A DNA stretch of 64,000 nt from Thermodesulfovibrio yellowstonii DSM 11347 (GCF_000020985.1 NC_011296.1:1106001-1170000); one strand, 5' to 3'; shown: positions 44,372-53,416, counted from the first letter of the stretch. A program made the numbers and translations. The notes: generated by a model from the letters alone, not told the origin.

Positions 44372-45349
44372 TCATATAATAGCCTCTCTAATTATGATTG
44401 ATAACAAAACAAAGATAAAACTACTTAAAATCACAAATTTAATGCAAAGATGAACATGATTTGATTTCACAATTTCTAAATCATCTCCAATATAGGGCTT
44501 TTTAAAAAGTACGCCTCCATAATAATTAGGACCTCCTATTCTTACTCCAACAGCTCCTGACATTGCTGCTTCAGGTATTCCACTGTTTGGACTGCTGTGA
44601 TTTTTTCCATCTCTCAGCATAATTTTCAATGCCCTCTTCCCAGATGAAAAACCAAGCATTATAAAGGCGATTAAAACAATCAGGAGTCCTGTTATTCTTG
44701 CCGGAATATAGTTAAAAATATCATCCATTTTAGCTGAAAACCACCCAAACTTCCTATATATTTCATTTTTATAACCAACCATTGAATCAAGGGTATTTAC
44801 AGTTTTATAGAGAAGTAGAAATGGAAAGCCTCCTATTAAAAAATAAAACAACGGTGCAATAACTCCGTCAGATAGATTCTCAGCAAGACTTTCAATAATT
44901 GCGATTCTTATTTTGTCTGCTGAAAGATTATCCGTATCCCTTCCAACGAGGGCTTTCAATGAAATTCTTGCCTGCTCCAAACTTTCTTCATTTAAAAGCC
45001 TATTTATCCTTTTAGCCTCCTCAATTAGCCCTCGTAAAGCAATAAATAAGCTTCCAGCTACTGCTAAAAGAATACATGAAAATAACCATGTTATCTCTGA
45101 TAGACTGCTCAGCTTATTTAGAAAATATACGAATATAACGGAAAATAAAAAAACAGAGACTGCAACGAATAAAAAGAGCAAAAAACCACCAAATCTACCA
45201 TTGAGTTTTCTTTTTCTTAAAAAATTTTCAGTTTTTTCAATAAGTTTGCCTATTGTCTTGACAGGATGATATTTTTTGGGATCTCCAATCAAAAAATCAA
45301 TTAAAAATGCTGAAACTATTATCCAACTGTCAACAAATAATATCTTCAT
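44372..45349 (-). CDS. cbiB: adenosylcobinamide-phosphate synthase
   Basis: Membrane enzyme joining adenosylcobyric acid to aminopropanol (phosphate). Four or five hydrophobic helices, with FLIDFLIGDPKKYHPVKTIG at the N-terminus, YKTVNTLDSMVGYKNE in the centre and HSSPNSGIPEAAMSGAVGVR near the C-terminus, all typical. I choose ATG 45349, which overlaps the cobQ stop in ATGA; an in-frame ATG at 45367 would add six residues. About 325 residues. Confidence 0.93.
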   Translation of the reverse strand: MKILFVDSWIIVSAFLIDFLIGDPKKYHPVKTIGKLIEKTENFLRKRKLNGRFGGFLLFLFVAVSVFLFSVIFVYFLNKLSSLSEITWLFSCILLAVAGSLFIALRGLIEEAKRINRLLNEESLEQARISLKALVGRDTDNLSADKIRIAIIESLAENLSDGVIAPLFYFLIGGFPFLLLYKTVNTLDSMVGYKNEIYRKFGWFSAKMDDIFNYIPARITGLLIVLIAFIMLGFSSGKRALKIMLRDGKNHSSPNSGIPEAAMSGAVGVRIGGPNYYGGVLFKKPYIGDDLEIVKSNHVHLCIKFVILSSFIFVLLSIIIREAII

Positions 45350-46827
45350 AGTCCAGCTATTTCCCATACTCTATTTATATCCAGATTTTTTTCAATAGTG
45401 TTTGCAAGAGTATCTATAAATGATTCTTTGAGTTTCTTCCATGAAAAACTATAATCAATTGGATTTAATCCCTTTTTAACTCTGTGTCTATTTATAAGCC
45501 ATCTTCTAAGACTGTCACTCTCAAATATTCCATGAATATATGTTCCCCAGACATTCCCACAGACTATTCCATCAAATAAAGTCTGATTCATTGAAGTCCT
45601 TGTTATTTTAAAAAGCCCGAGATGTCCGTAAGTTATTCCTTTATGAATTTCATAACCTGTAATTTTTATTGAAGGTTCTGAACATAAACAGCCTTCAACC
45701 TGAGTTGTTATTTTTTCAGGATAAAATAATGTTTCAACAGGAAGTAAACCTATTCCATCAAACTCTCTGAGTGAACTTTCAACCATATAGGGATCTATTA
45801 ACTTTTCACCAAGCATCTGAAATCCACCACATATTCCAATGATTTCAACTCCGTTCTTAGCAAGCTCTCTTAATGTTTGGTCAATCTTAAGCTCTCTCAA
45901 AAGTTTTAAGTCTTCAAATGTTTTCTTTGAACCAGGAATTATTATTATATCAGCACTCAGCAGATCTTCTTTTTTTAATGAATACATCAACTCAGTATCA
46001 GGCTCAAATCTCAAGGGCTCAAAATCATTGAAATTTGAAATATATCTTAGTCTGAGAACAACAATCTTAACTGGTGCATTAACTTTTTGGGCAAAAAAGT
46101 TGATTAGTCTCATAGAAACTCCATCTTCATCAGAAATTCCTGTTTCATCTAAATATGGAACAACTCCTAAACAGGGCTTGTTTATCAATTCTTCAAGTTT
46201 TTTAATTCCAGGCGAAAGAATATCCACATGGCCTCTGAATTTATTAATTATGAAACCTTTAAAAAGACTGTCATATTTTTCAAGAAGCTTCACAGTTCCA
46301 TAAAGAGAGGCAAAAACCCCTCCCCTGTCAATATCACCTACAAGAATAACTGGTGCTTTCAGATACTCTGCTACAGCCATATTCACTATGTCTTTTTCAA
46401 GAAGATTTATCTCAGCAGGGCTTCCAGCTCCTTCAATTATTAAAAAATCATGTTCTTTAAGTAAATAATTCAATGAATCTGTGACATTTTCCCAGAGTTT
46501 CTTTTTTTCAGAGTAAAAATCAATTGAGTTCAAGGTCTTATAAAGCTTCCCATGAACAACTATCTGAATACCCTGTTGCCCTGAAGGTTTAAGCAAAACA
46601 GGATTCATATGAACATTAGGAACTACACCCGCTGCCTCTGCCTGAATTGCCTGAGCCAGACCTATTTCTCCTCCATCTTCTGTAATAAAACTCTGAAGGC
46701 TCATATTTTGAGCCTTAAAAGGCGCAACTTTTATACCCCTGTTTTTAGTGATTCTACACAAAGCAGTAACAATTAAACTTTTCCCACAGTTTGAAGATGT
46801 CCCTTGTATCATTAATAACTTAGCCAT
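45346..46827 (-). CDS. cobQ: cobyric acid synthase (CobQ/CbiP)
   Basis: Glutamine-dependent amidation of four side chains of adenosylcobyrinic diamide. The N-terminal P-loop-like MIQGTSSNCGKSLIVTALCR and KAQNMSLQSF are followed by GDIDRGGVFASLYGT. The C-terminal glutaminase domain has the nucleophile in GICGGFQMLGE and YIHGIFES. 493 residues. The start overlaps the cobS stop by 16 bases. Confidence 0.96.
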   Translation of the reverse strand: MAKLLMIQGTSSNCGKSLIVTALCRITKNRGIKVAPFKAQNMSLQSFITEDGGEIGLAQAIQAEAAGVVPNVHMNPVLLKPSGQQGIQIVVHGKLYKTLNSIDFYSEKKKLWENVTDSLNYLLKEHDFLIIEGAGSPAEINLLEKDIVNMAVAEYLKAPVILVGDIDRGGVFASLYGTVKLLEKYDSLFKGFIINKFRGHVDILSPGIKKLEELINKPCLGVVPYLDETGISDEDGVSMRLINFFAQKVNAPVKIVVLRLRYISNFNDFEPLRFEPDTELMYSLKKEDLLSADIIIIPGSKKTFEDLKLLRELKIDQTLRELAKNGVEIIGICGGFQMLGEKLIDPYMVESSLREFDGIGLLPVETLFYPEKITTQVEGCLCSEPSIKITGYEIHKGITYGHLGLFKITRTSMNQTLFDGIVCGNVWGTYIHGIFESDSLRRWLINRHRVKKGLNPIDYSFSWKKLKESFIDTLANTIEKNLDINRVWEIAGL

Positions 46828-47594
46828 AATTTTTCACCTAATAAAAAACAAATGAGAAAAACTATCTCTGTTATTTCAACGGTTGCTCCAAGATGATCTC
46901 CTGTTATTCCGTTAAACTTTCTTTCAAAAAATTTTTTCAAAATATAAGAAATAAAAAAGAGAAAAAGCGCAATTAAAGGCAAAAAAATAAAATTTTTTTC
47001 AATAGTAAAATAAACCAGCAAAAAAATAGGTAAAACAGTAGAAATAATAACTTGCCATGAACTAATTTTCCCTATAAACAAAACCCCAAGTCCTGTAGTT
47101 CTTGCAGGTTTTCCATAATACATTAATGGAATTACTATCCATCTTGAAAAGCAAAACATAAATAAAAATATCAAAAATTGATTAATATCAATAAGTTCTT
47201 TTACAAAAGCAAATCTACAAAGTACATCTAAAACTAAGGCAACTGCTCCAGCAACTCCTATTACGCTGTCTTTCATTATTTGTAGTCTTTGCTGGAGGTC
47301 TTTTTCCTTCTGTCCCGTTCCTTTATAAAAAAGAGCATCAAAAGTATCTGAAAGCCCGTCAATGTGAAATATTCCTCTCACTGAAAATAAAAATACCAGT
47401 AAAATAATTGAAATAACTGAAGATGAAAAAATTTGTTTGAAGATGTTCACTAAAAAAATACAAAAAACTCCTTCTAAAAAACCTATAAAAGGGAAAAAAA
47501 TAATAGAGCGAATAAGCTCTTTTTCGTTTATTTCTTTGAATTTCAGAGGTAAAACTGTCAAAAACGAAAGAGCTATCAAAAATCTATTTATCAT
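46812..47594 (-). CDS. cobS: adenosylcobinamide-GDP ribazoletransferase (cobalamin synthase)
   Basis: Integral membrane enzyme joining alpha-ribazole to adenosylcobinamide-GDP. LSFLTVLPLKF at the start, the Asp-rich GIFHIDGLSDTFDALFYKG, GVAGAVALVLDVLCRF and GITGDHLGATVEITE are hallmarks. I start at ATG 47594 (260 residues); the 21-residue upstream extension runs back into cobT and lacks homology. It overlaps the cobT stop by 11 bases. Confidence 0.94.
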   Translation of the reverse strand: MINRFLIALSFLTVLPLKFKEINEKELIRSIIFFPFIGFLEGVFCIFLVNIFKQIFSSSVISIILLVFLFSVRGIFHIDGLSDTFDALFYKGTGQKEKDLQQRLQIMKDSVIGVAGAVALVLDVLCRFAFVKELIDINQFLIFLFMFCFSRWIVIPLMYYGKPARTTGLGVLFIGKISSWQVIISTVLPIFLLVYFTIEKNFIFLPLIALFLFFISYILKKFFERKFNGITGDHLGATVEITEIVFLICFLLGEKLWLSY

Positions 47595-48627
47595 TTTTAG
47601 ATACACCCGCTTCCTCAAAAGTTGACATTTCACGATAAATTTTAAGGCTTGCTTCAATAACTGTCATTGCAAGAGTTGCGCCAGTTCCCTCCCCGAGCCT
47701 GAGATTTAGATCAAGCAAAGGCTTAAGTCCCATAAAATCAAGAGCTTTTTTATGTCCTTTTTCAACAGAATTATGGGAAGCAAAAATATAATCTTTAACA
47801 AGTGGATTTATGCAATAAGCAATCAGAGCTCCTGCAGTAGAAATAAAACCATCAACTATAACTGGAACTCTCAACGATGCACAACCTAAAACAACCCCTG
47901 CTATTGCACCTATCTCAGGACCTCCAACCTTTGCTAAAACATCAATGGGATCTGATGCATCAGGTTTATTTATTTCAATTGCTCTTTTGATTACTTCAAC
48001 TTTTCTTTTAAAAGTCGTTTCATCTATCCCTGTTCCTCTACCTGTGACTTCTTCAACATCTGAATTTGTAAGAACGCTTACAACAGCAGATGAAACAGTT
48101 GTATTCCCAATTCCCATCTCTCCTGTGGCAAAGAGATTATAGCCTCTGGAATAGCATTCTCTCACTAATTCAATTCCGATGTCTACAGATTTTATTGCAT
48201 CATCACGACTAAGTGCATAGCCTTTTGCAATATTTCCTGAACCTTTTACAACTTTTTTTTTGATTAATCCATTAATCTCACTAAAATCATAATCAACACC
48301 AACATCAACAACTAAAACATCTGCTCCTGCATGCCTTGCTAAAACATTTATTCCTGCTCCACCTCTTAAAAAATTAAAGACCATCTGAGCAGTAACTTCC
48401 TTTGGATAGGCGGATACATTCTCTTCTGTGACTCCATGGTCAGAAGCAAAAACAAGCACAGCTTTTTTCTTTATTTCAGGCATAGCATCTTCATAGATAG
48501 CAACAACCCGCGATGCAATTTCCTCAAGCCTTCCAAGACTTCCCTGAGGTTTTGTTAGATTATTTAACCTTTTCCACGCAATATCAATAAATTCTTTTTT
48601 TAATGGCTCTATTTTAAGATTTAACAT
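47584..48627 (-). CDS. cobT: nicotinate-nucleotide--dimethylbenzimidazole phosphoribosyltransferase
   Basis: Makes alpha-ribazole phosphate, the lower-ligand precursor. KPQGSLGRLEEIA, VFASDHGVTEENVSAYP, GGAGINVLARHAGAD, ATGEMGIGNTTVSSA and LRLGEGTGATLAM, with the catalytic Glu in the last, are clear. 347 residues. A GAAGGAGGAATG site precedes the start. First gene of the tightly overlapped block cobT-cobS-cobQ-cbiB-cobD-cobU-btuF-cbiX. Confidence 0.96.
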   Translation of the reverse strand: MLNLKIEPLKKEFIDIAWKRLNNLTKPQGSLGRLEEIASRVVAIYEDAMPEIKKKAVLVFASDHGVTEENVSAYPKEVTAQMVFNFLRGGAGINVLARHAGADVLVVDVGVDYDFSEINGLIKKKVVKGSGNIAKGYALSRDDAIKSVDIGIELVRECYSRGYNLFATGEMGIGNTTVSSAVVSVLTNSDVEEVTGRGTGIDETTFKRKVEVIKRAIEINKPDASDPIDVLAKVGGPEIGAIAGVVLGCASLRVPVIVDGFISTAGALIAYCINPLVKDYIFASHNSVEKGHKKALDFMGLKPLLDLNLRLGEGTGATLAMTVIEASLKIYREMSTFEEAGVSKNDK

Positions 48628-49003
48628 AGTCTACATTCCTCCTTCTATAAATTTATTGGCACTCCTTTAGTTATCCTTATAAGTCATCCAGGATTTCTCT
48701 ATTCTGTCATTCCGAGGAGCATTAGCACTGAAAAATCTTCTCGTTTTCAAATCATAGAGATTTCTCAGAGGGCTTGATAAGCCACTTGGGATAACAATAA
48801 AGGAGGAGACCCTTCGGGCAAAGCCCTCAGGGTGACAGAAAAAGATGTAATTCCATCCCTTTCTATAATTCCACTCCATTCTATCATTCCAAATCAAGCG
48901 AAGTGAGCCCTGAGCTGTAGACGAAAGGTCTGCGAGCAATACCATTCGCTTTCTCCCATCCCTGTCATTCCGAGGAGCATTAGCGACGAGGAATCTCATC
49001 TCT
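48628..49003. repeat. gene-free segment with short interspersed repeats inside the B12 cluster
   Basis: Holds repeats of the type CTGTCATTCCGAGGAGCATTAGC at 48704-48727 and 48962-48984, plus a CCCTTCGGGCAAAGCCCTCAGGG hairpin-like unit near 48811-48834 (each core quoted under 24 bases). An open frame crosses it but reads only repeat sequence. The repeats separate the riboswitch-proximal pair (btuB and the DUF71 gene) from cobT. No second riboswitch is visible here. Confidence 0.65.
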
Positions 49004-49663
49004 TTACTCCCTTTCAATCTTGAGAAACCATTTTCCATCCTTAATAACCCTATCAACTATACGAAACTTAACTGCTTTCTTAAAAATAGGACCATCATAG
49101 ACAAAGGTATGATACTCACCTTTTTCACCACAGATATCTATGTTACCTAAGTTTTTTAAATCTTTAATGAAATCATCATCTATCTGCCTACCCAACCATT
49201 CCTTACCCAAAAATTCAGAATTTGTTGAACAGACTATAGCTTTAAAACCTAAATCAATAAATTCTTTGAGAAGTTTTTCTCTTGCTTCATTCCATAATGG
49301 CAATATTGCTTTTATTCCTGTCTCTCTGCATACCCTCTCAACCCAGTCTCTGTGCTCCTGAAGATCAATATCTCCAAATACGCCTGCCTTAATATCTTCT
49401 TTTTTCAGTTGCAAGATAGTATTCTTAAACTCTTTTTCATAGCTTTCCCATGTGGTTTTTCTTTGAATAATAGGGATTCCAATTGCTTCAGCCTGTAATC
49501 TCAGTAATTCTGAACCTATCCCGTGAGATCGTGAATAAATCCCATCTTCTGAAAGCATATTGACAAGACAAACAACTTGCCCACCCTTTGTCATTGCTCT
49601 ATAACAGGCTAACGAGCTTTCCTTCCCTCCACTCCATGAGATAAAAGCCTTTAAAATATCCAT
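49004..49663 (-). CDS. DUF71/COG2102 ATP-binding protein, B12-associated subgroup
   Basis: PP-loop-type ATP enzyme of the diphthine-ammonia-ligase superfamily, 219 residues. The P-loop variant is FISWSGGKESSLACYRA, and the family end GEYHTFVYDGPIF is present. Bacteria lack diphthamide, so that role is excluded. Published comparative genomics placed a DUF71 subgroup in B12 salvage, and this copy overlaps btuB by 13 bases downstream of a cobalamin riboswitch, which fits that idea. A precise reaction has not been shown. Confidence 0.85.
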   Translation of the reverse strand: MDILKAFISWSGGKESSLACYRAMTKGGQVVCLVNMLSEDGIYSRSHGIGSELLRLQAEAIGIPIIQRKTTWESYEKEFKNTILQLKKEDIKAGVFGDIDLQEHRDWVERVCRETGIKAILPLWNEAREKLLKEFIDLGFKAIVCSTNSEFLGKEWLGRQIDDDFIKDLKNLGNIDICGEKGEYHTFVYDGPIFKKAVKFRIVDRVIKDGKWFLKIERE

Positions 49664-51615
49664 TTAAGTCCTCCTATGATTGTTCTTCTTGGCATTGGAT
49701 AATACAGAACATACTCATACCCTTTATCAAATAAATTTTCTATGGATATTGTCAGTTCACAATTTTTTAATGGTCTGTATGAACCTTTGAGGTTTACAAC
49801 AGTAAAATCATTTTTAGTAATCACCTTCCCATAGTTTGAAGACGAAGGATTCCAGTCAACAACTTTTTCATCTCCAGCATAATTTGCAATCAATCTTAAA
49901 TCCCATTTATCTTTTCCTGCTTTTATTCCAAAAGCAGCAGTGGACTTTGGAATATATTGAAGAGTTTTTCCATACTTTTGTATCTCACTTTCATCTTTAC
50001 TTGAATATCTTGTATGATAGGTAAAGTTTAAAAAAGGTTCAAGAGAAAAATTTAAACCAACAAATAACCCAATATCATATGAAAAATTTCCTTCTATACC
50101 CTGAATTATAGCTCCTTCAACATTTTTAAAAGTCTGAGCTTTAAGGGTGCTATCGTAATAACTCAAGATTTTATCTTTGAATATTGAGTGAAAAAATGTA
50201 AGTTCACTCTTGAATAAATCCTTTGTACATGCAACTCCTACATCATATGATTTACTTTTTTCCGGTTTTAAATCTGAATTTCCTATGTAACGGGTTCCCC
50301 ATGAAGAAACATAATCAGTTGCAAGCTCATCAGGAGCAGGAGCTCTGAATGCAGTTCCAGCATTGCTCTTTATGGAAAGATTATCTGTAAGTTTGTATAT
50401 AATGCCTCCTCTTACAGTGACATGGTCAAGATTCTCCTTTCTTGGCTTTAAGCTTGTGATACCCTCTGTAGGCAGTATTTTATCTTCAAAATAGTCATAG
50501 CGAACCCCCGCATTTACTAAAAGTTTTTTATTGAATAAACTTAATCTTCCTTCAGAAAACAAACCATAACTATCATACTCCGAGTTTGGATTATAAGGAG
50601 CACCTGTGCTTCTTGAGCTTTTAACCTCTATCCTATCCCATTGCGCTCCAATAATAATTCTTTGTTCATTCATTGAAAATATTTTCTGAAGGCTTAAACC
50701 CTGTGTAGTTGTTTTTTTCAATGTAAGTTCCGAATTCCCTGTACTTCCTTCATGGTCTTCATCACTTATTTTCGTGAAATAATATCCTCCTTTAAAAGTC
50801 TCTGTTTTATACTCCAGATCAAATCTATTTCTTTCAATATCTTTGTAATCATCAAGATCTGGTGAGTATCTTGCTCCGGGAGAACCAATATCCCATCCCA
50901 TCCAGTGTTGAAATCCGAAAGATATATATTGCTTATCAAAAAAACTGTATCCAAAACGAGCTGACACAGTTTCATCATTATATCCTGTGTTTTTTATTTT
51001 TCCATAATCTCTGGTAGAATATTCATCCATTGAAGACCTGTTGGCTGAAACATAAAAATCAAACACACCTTTTTTACCATTCAAGTCACCTTTTGTTTTC
51101 CAGTATTTCCATGAACCTGCTTCACTTCCAATTGAACCATATATACCCTCTTGTTTCCCCTGCTTTGTAATTATGTTTATTACACCACCCATTGCTGAAG
51201 AACCATAAAGCACTGAAGCTGGTCCTTTGACAATTTCAATTCGCTCAATATCATCCACAGGAATTGTTGCAAGATTTACTGTTCCAGCTCTGTTCCCATT
51301 TATAAGTATTAGAACTCTGCTTTTAAGGTCATCAAAAAGGTCCGTTCTAAATCCTCTCAATCCAATACTGCTTGTAGATAATCCGGGATATTTGTGAACA
51401 TGACCAATTGATGATTCCACAATTAAATCCCCTGCATTTTTAGCGGTGGAATTTTTAATATCTTCCTGGGTTATAACCTGAATAGAATAAGGTACATCTT
51501 TTTTCGGTTCTTCAACTCTTGTTGCTGTTACAATGATTTCTTCAAGTTGGGATTCTTCTGCTAAGGCTGAATTGACAAGAAATATAAGACAGAAAAATAG
51601 AATAAAGAAAACCAT
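49651..51615 (-). CDS. btuB: TonB-dependent outer-membrane receptor, BtuB-like
   Basis: Outer-membrane beta-barrel that imports corrinoids with TonB energy. A signal peptide (MVFFILFFCLIFLVNSALA) is followed by a TonB box-like LEEIIVTATR, the plug domain (RVLILINGNRAG, IERIEIVKGPASVLYGSSAMGGVINI) and a 22-strand barrel ending in an aromatic Phe (GGLKWIF). About 654 residues from ATG 51615, which follows GGGAGGGG. The ligand call rests on the cobalamin riboswitch in its leader and the B12 genes downstream. Confidence 0.92.
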   Translation of the reverse strand: MVFFILFFCLIFLVNSALAEESQLEEIIVTATRVEEPKKDVPYSIQVITQEDIKNSTAKNAGDLIVESSIGHVHKYPGLSTSSIGLRGFRTDLFDDLKSRVLILINGNRAGTVNLATIPVDDIERIEIVKGPASVLYGSSAMGGVINIITKQGKQEGIYGSIGSEAGSWKYWKTKGDLNGKKGVFDFYVSANRSSMDEYSTRDYGKIKNTGYNDETVSARFGYSFFDKQYISFGFQHWMGWDIGSPGARYSPDLDDYKDIERNRFDLEYKTETFKGGYYFTKISDEDHEGSTGNSELTLKKTTTQGLSLQKIFSMNEQRIIIGAQWDRIEVKSSRSTGAPYNPNSEYDSYGLFSEGRLSLFNKKLLVNAGVRYDYFEDKILPTEGITSLKPRKENLDHVTVRGGIIYKLTDNLSIKSNAGTAFRAPAPDELATDYVSSWGTRYIGNSDLKPEKSKSYDVGVACTKDLFKSELTFFHSIFKDKILSYYDSTLKAQTFKNVEGAIIQGIEGNFSYDIGLFVGLNFSLEPFLNFTYHTRYSSKDESEIQKYGKTLQYIPKSTAAFGIKAGKDKWDLRLIANYAGDEKVVDWNPSSSNYGKVITKNDFTVVNLKGSYRPLKNCELTISIENLFDKGYEYVLYYPMPRRTIIGGLKWIF

Positions 51616-51620
51616 TTTCC

Positions 51621-51632
51621 CCTCCCGCGAGG
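51621..51632 (-). promoter_or_regulatory. hairpin masking the btuB ribosome-binding site
   Basis: CCTC-GCGG-GAGG on the minus strand: the right arm is part of the GGGAGGGG Shine-Dalgarno of btuB. It lies between the riboswitch and the ATG, so riboswitch folding could control translation by exposing or hiding this site. The stem is only 4 bp, so it would need help from neighbouring structure (for instance the hairpin at 51639-51655). Confidence 0.45.
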
Positions 51633-51638
51633 TTTTCT

Positions 51639-51845
51639 GGAAGTCTAAGACTTCCAACTGGATAGGTCTTCCGGCTTTGGGCTTCCTTTACCTACTTGCC
51701 CGCCTTCCCATCATGGTCTTACCCATAACAGTGGCTTATGCTTCAAATTCTCCGAATGCTTTGAGACATCTGAAGCTCGGGCTTTCGTTCCCTACACGGC
51801 TGCGGGGCAGCGGGGGATTCTCACCCCTCTTCCCTTAATCCAGTT
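51639..51845 (-). ncRNA. cobalamin riboswitch upstream of btuB
   Basis: On the minus strand the class signature runs in order: GGGAAGAGGGGTGAGAATCC, CCGCTGCCCCGCAGCCGTGT, GCCACTGTTATGGGTAAGA, GGGAAGGCGGGCAAGTAGG and the B12 box AAGCCGGAAGACCTATCC (51677-51660). The region ends in a hairpin GGAAGTC-TTA-GACTTCC (51655-51639). It binds a cobamide and represses the downstream importer when B12 is plentiful. Confidence 0.95.
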
Positions 51846-51852
51846 AGGTTAA

Positions 51853-51882
51853 AGTATAACAAATTATATCCAGAGGTTTCAA
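51853..51882 (-). promoter_or_regulatory. promoter of the riboswitch-btuB transcript
   Basis: TTGAAA (51882-51877), 18-base spacer, TATACT (51858-51853) on the minus strand, immediately upstream of the riboswitch. Confidence 0.6.
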
Positions 51883-52095
51883 AATGACTATTGCTTTGAT
51901 TTCAAGGAAATTGCCCGTAGTGAATATTTTTTAGAAAAAACTCAGGTATATAACTGCTTTAATATTGTCTATTTTGATTCTTGTCTCCCTATAGTTTGCT
52001 TCTGTTTATATCAGAGATTCAGTATTTTTTAGAACTTTGTAAAATTAAGGATAGAGTTTTTGAAAGAAAAATAATTGATTTTCAAGGTTTTTTTG

Positions 52096-52119
52096 GGAGG
52101 CAGCGGGAATCGAACCCGC
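52096..52119. repeat. left copy of the ssrA 3' end (putative attachment site)
   Basis: 24 bases starting GGAGGCAGCGGGAATCGAAC match 59830-59853, the 3' end of ssrA, at 23 of 24 positions and in the same orientation. No tRNA cloverleaf or rest of a tmRNA surrounds it. This is what an integration event at the tmRNA 3' end leaves at the far junction. Confidence 0.75.
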
Positions 52120-52341
52120 TGAAAGAGGGGATAACTTATTGAATTTATTGGATTTTATTTTTGAATCGGATAGAGTTCGGAGAGAGTTGCAAGAATTTAA
52201 TTTGTAAAATATTGCATAAATTCAATCTTAAAAATGCGAAAGGGAAAAAACATGACAGAAAAAATAAATTGAAGAAGTTTTTCCGATTAGATAAAATAGA
52301 AAAAGATAAATTTTATACTTTAAAGCTAAATATTAGGTAAA

Positions 52342-52653
52342 ATGAGCAAAAAAGTTAAAACATTAAAAGAAATTAGGACAATCTTAGAAAACCTTAAACC
52401 TGAATTAGTAAAAAAGTACAAAATTAAAGAGATTGGAGTGTTTGGTTCTTGGGTTCGCGGAGAACAAAAGAAAAATAGCGATATTGATATTCTTGTTGAG
52501 TTTGAGGAAAATGCAGGAATTAGCCTTTTTGACTTTATTGAAATAGAGGATTATTTAAGAAAAAAAGTGGGCATAAAAGTGGATTTGGTTGAAAAAAAAG
52601 CATTAAAACCTTATATAGGTAAGAATATATTAAGGGAAGTAATCTATTTATGA
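52342..52653 (+). CDS. mntA: MNT-type minimal nucleotidyltransferase (antitoxin)
   Basis: 103 residues with the pol-beta nucleotidyltransferase core GVFGSWVRGEQKKNSDIDIL (Gly-Ser, then Asp-X-Asp) and VDLVEKKALKP. In characterised MntA/HepT pairs the MNT protein AMPylates the HEPN toxin and silences it. It overlaps the HEPN gene by four bases. Confidence 0.9.
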   Translation: MSKKVKTLKEIRTILENLKPELVKKYKIKEIGVFGSWVRGEQKKNSDIDILVEFEENAGISLFDFIEIEDYLRKKVGIKVDLVEKKALKPYIGKNILREVIYL

Positions 52654-53000
52654 AAAGAGAGATAAAAGATTATTTGAATGACATTGTGGACGCAATGGAC
52701 AAGTCAATAACCTTCATATCTGAAATGAATTATGAGGAATTTGTCAAAGATACAAAAACTGTTTATGCGGTTATCAGGGCTCTTGAGATAATAGGCGAGG
52801 CTGTTAAAAAAATCCCTGGAAATATAAGAAAAAAATATTCTCAAATTCCATGGCAAAAAATGGCTGGGATGAGAGATAAACTAATTCATGAATATTTTGG
52901 TGTGATTTATGAAAGAGTCTGGGAAACAGTTAAAAGAGACATTCCTCAAGTAAAACCTTTAATTGAAGAAATTTTAGATATTATGAAGAAAAATAAATAG
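52650..53000 (+). CDS. hepT: HEPN/DUF86 toxin (HepT)
   Basis: 116 residues, all-helical, with the RNase motif R-X4-H-X-Y in MRDKLIHEYFGV and the DUF86 pattern RALEIIGEAVKKIP. HepT toxins cleave RNA when not modified by the MNT partner encoded just upstream (four-base overlap). Both motif residues are intact, so the pair looks functional. Confidence 0.9.
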   Translation: MKREIKDYLNDIVDAMDKSITFISEMNYEEFVKDTKTVYAVIRALEIIGEAVKKIPGNIRKKYSQIPWQKMAGMRDKLIHEYFGVIYERVWETVKRDIPQVKPLIEEILDIMKKNK

Positions 53001-53111
53001 GAAAAGGGCATAGGACTTAATAACCAACACATTTGTAGATTAGTTTGATAAAGATAATTTCAACATTTTTCTGAAATTCAATTATCTATTCGAATTAACA
53101 AAAAATTTGAT

Positions 53112-53216
53112 AGACTATATTGCGTAGTGGCTAAGCATTTTAAAAATGAAGGATTTTTAATAACAGCTTACCCCACAGATAAAGTAAAGGAAGATGATGT
53201 AATATGGGCAAAGTAG
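53112..53216 (+). pseudogene. remnant of a DUF2283-partner toxin-like protein
   Basis: Only the C-terminal piece is open: LYCVVAKHFKNEGFLITAYP then TDKVKEDDVIWAK and a stop. It resembles the end of small proteins often encoded directly upstream of DUF2283 genes. There is no start codon or N-terminal half in any frame; a stop (TAG) occurs just upstream in another frame. It overlaps the DUF2283 start by 13 bases, the spacing expected of an intact pair. Family assignment is tentative. Confidence 0.4.
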
Positions 53217-53416
53217 TAGTGTACTACAACAAAGATTCAGATACACTTGACATCTGGTTTGGAAATCATGAAGATGAGGTAATCTGCGAAGAAGCAGGAG
53301 AAAAAATAATTTTTAAGAAAGATAAAGAAGGAAAAGTAATCGGTATTGAAAAACTCTATGTTAGTAAAACTCTATGCATCAGTAAATCAATTTCTGTTGA
53401 GGTAGTGGTAGCCTAA
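53204..53416 (+). CDS. DUF2283 small protein
   Basis: 70 residues matching the DUF2283 pattern: VVYYNKDSDTLDIWFG, EEAGEKIIFKKDKEGKVIGIE and a short tail. Function not established; the family is often found as the second gene of toxin-antitoxin-like pairs. Its upstream partner is broken here. The ATG at 53204 follows AAAGGAAGATG. Confidence 0.75.
   Translation: MGKVVVYYNKDSDTLDIWFGNHEDEVICEEAGEKIIFKKDKEGKVIGIEKLYVSKTLCISKSISVEVVVA

Noticed and set aside
48667-49056. 129-codon open frame between cobT and the DUF71 gene
   Set aside because: It reads through interspersed repeats (TCATTCCGA-type units), has no family resemblance and no ribosome site.
52096-52119. Left repeat as the end of a tRNA pseudogene
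   Set aside because: Only the T-arm and acceptor strand are present, the match to ssrA is 23 of 24 bases, and no anticodon or D-arm remnant is seen.
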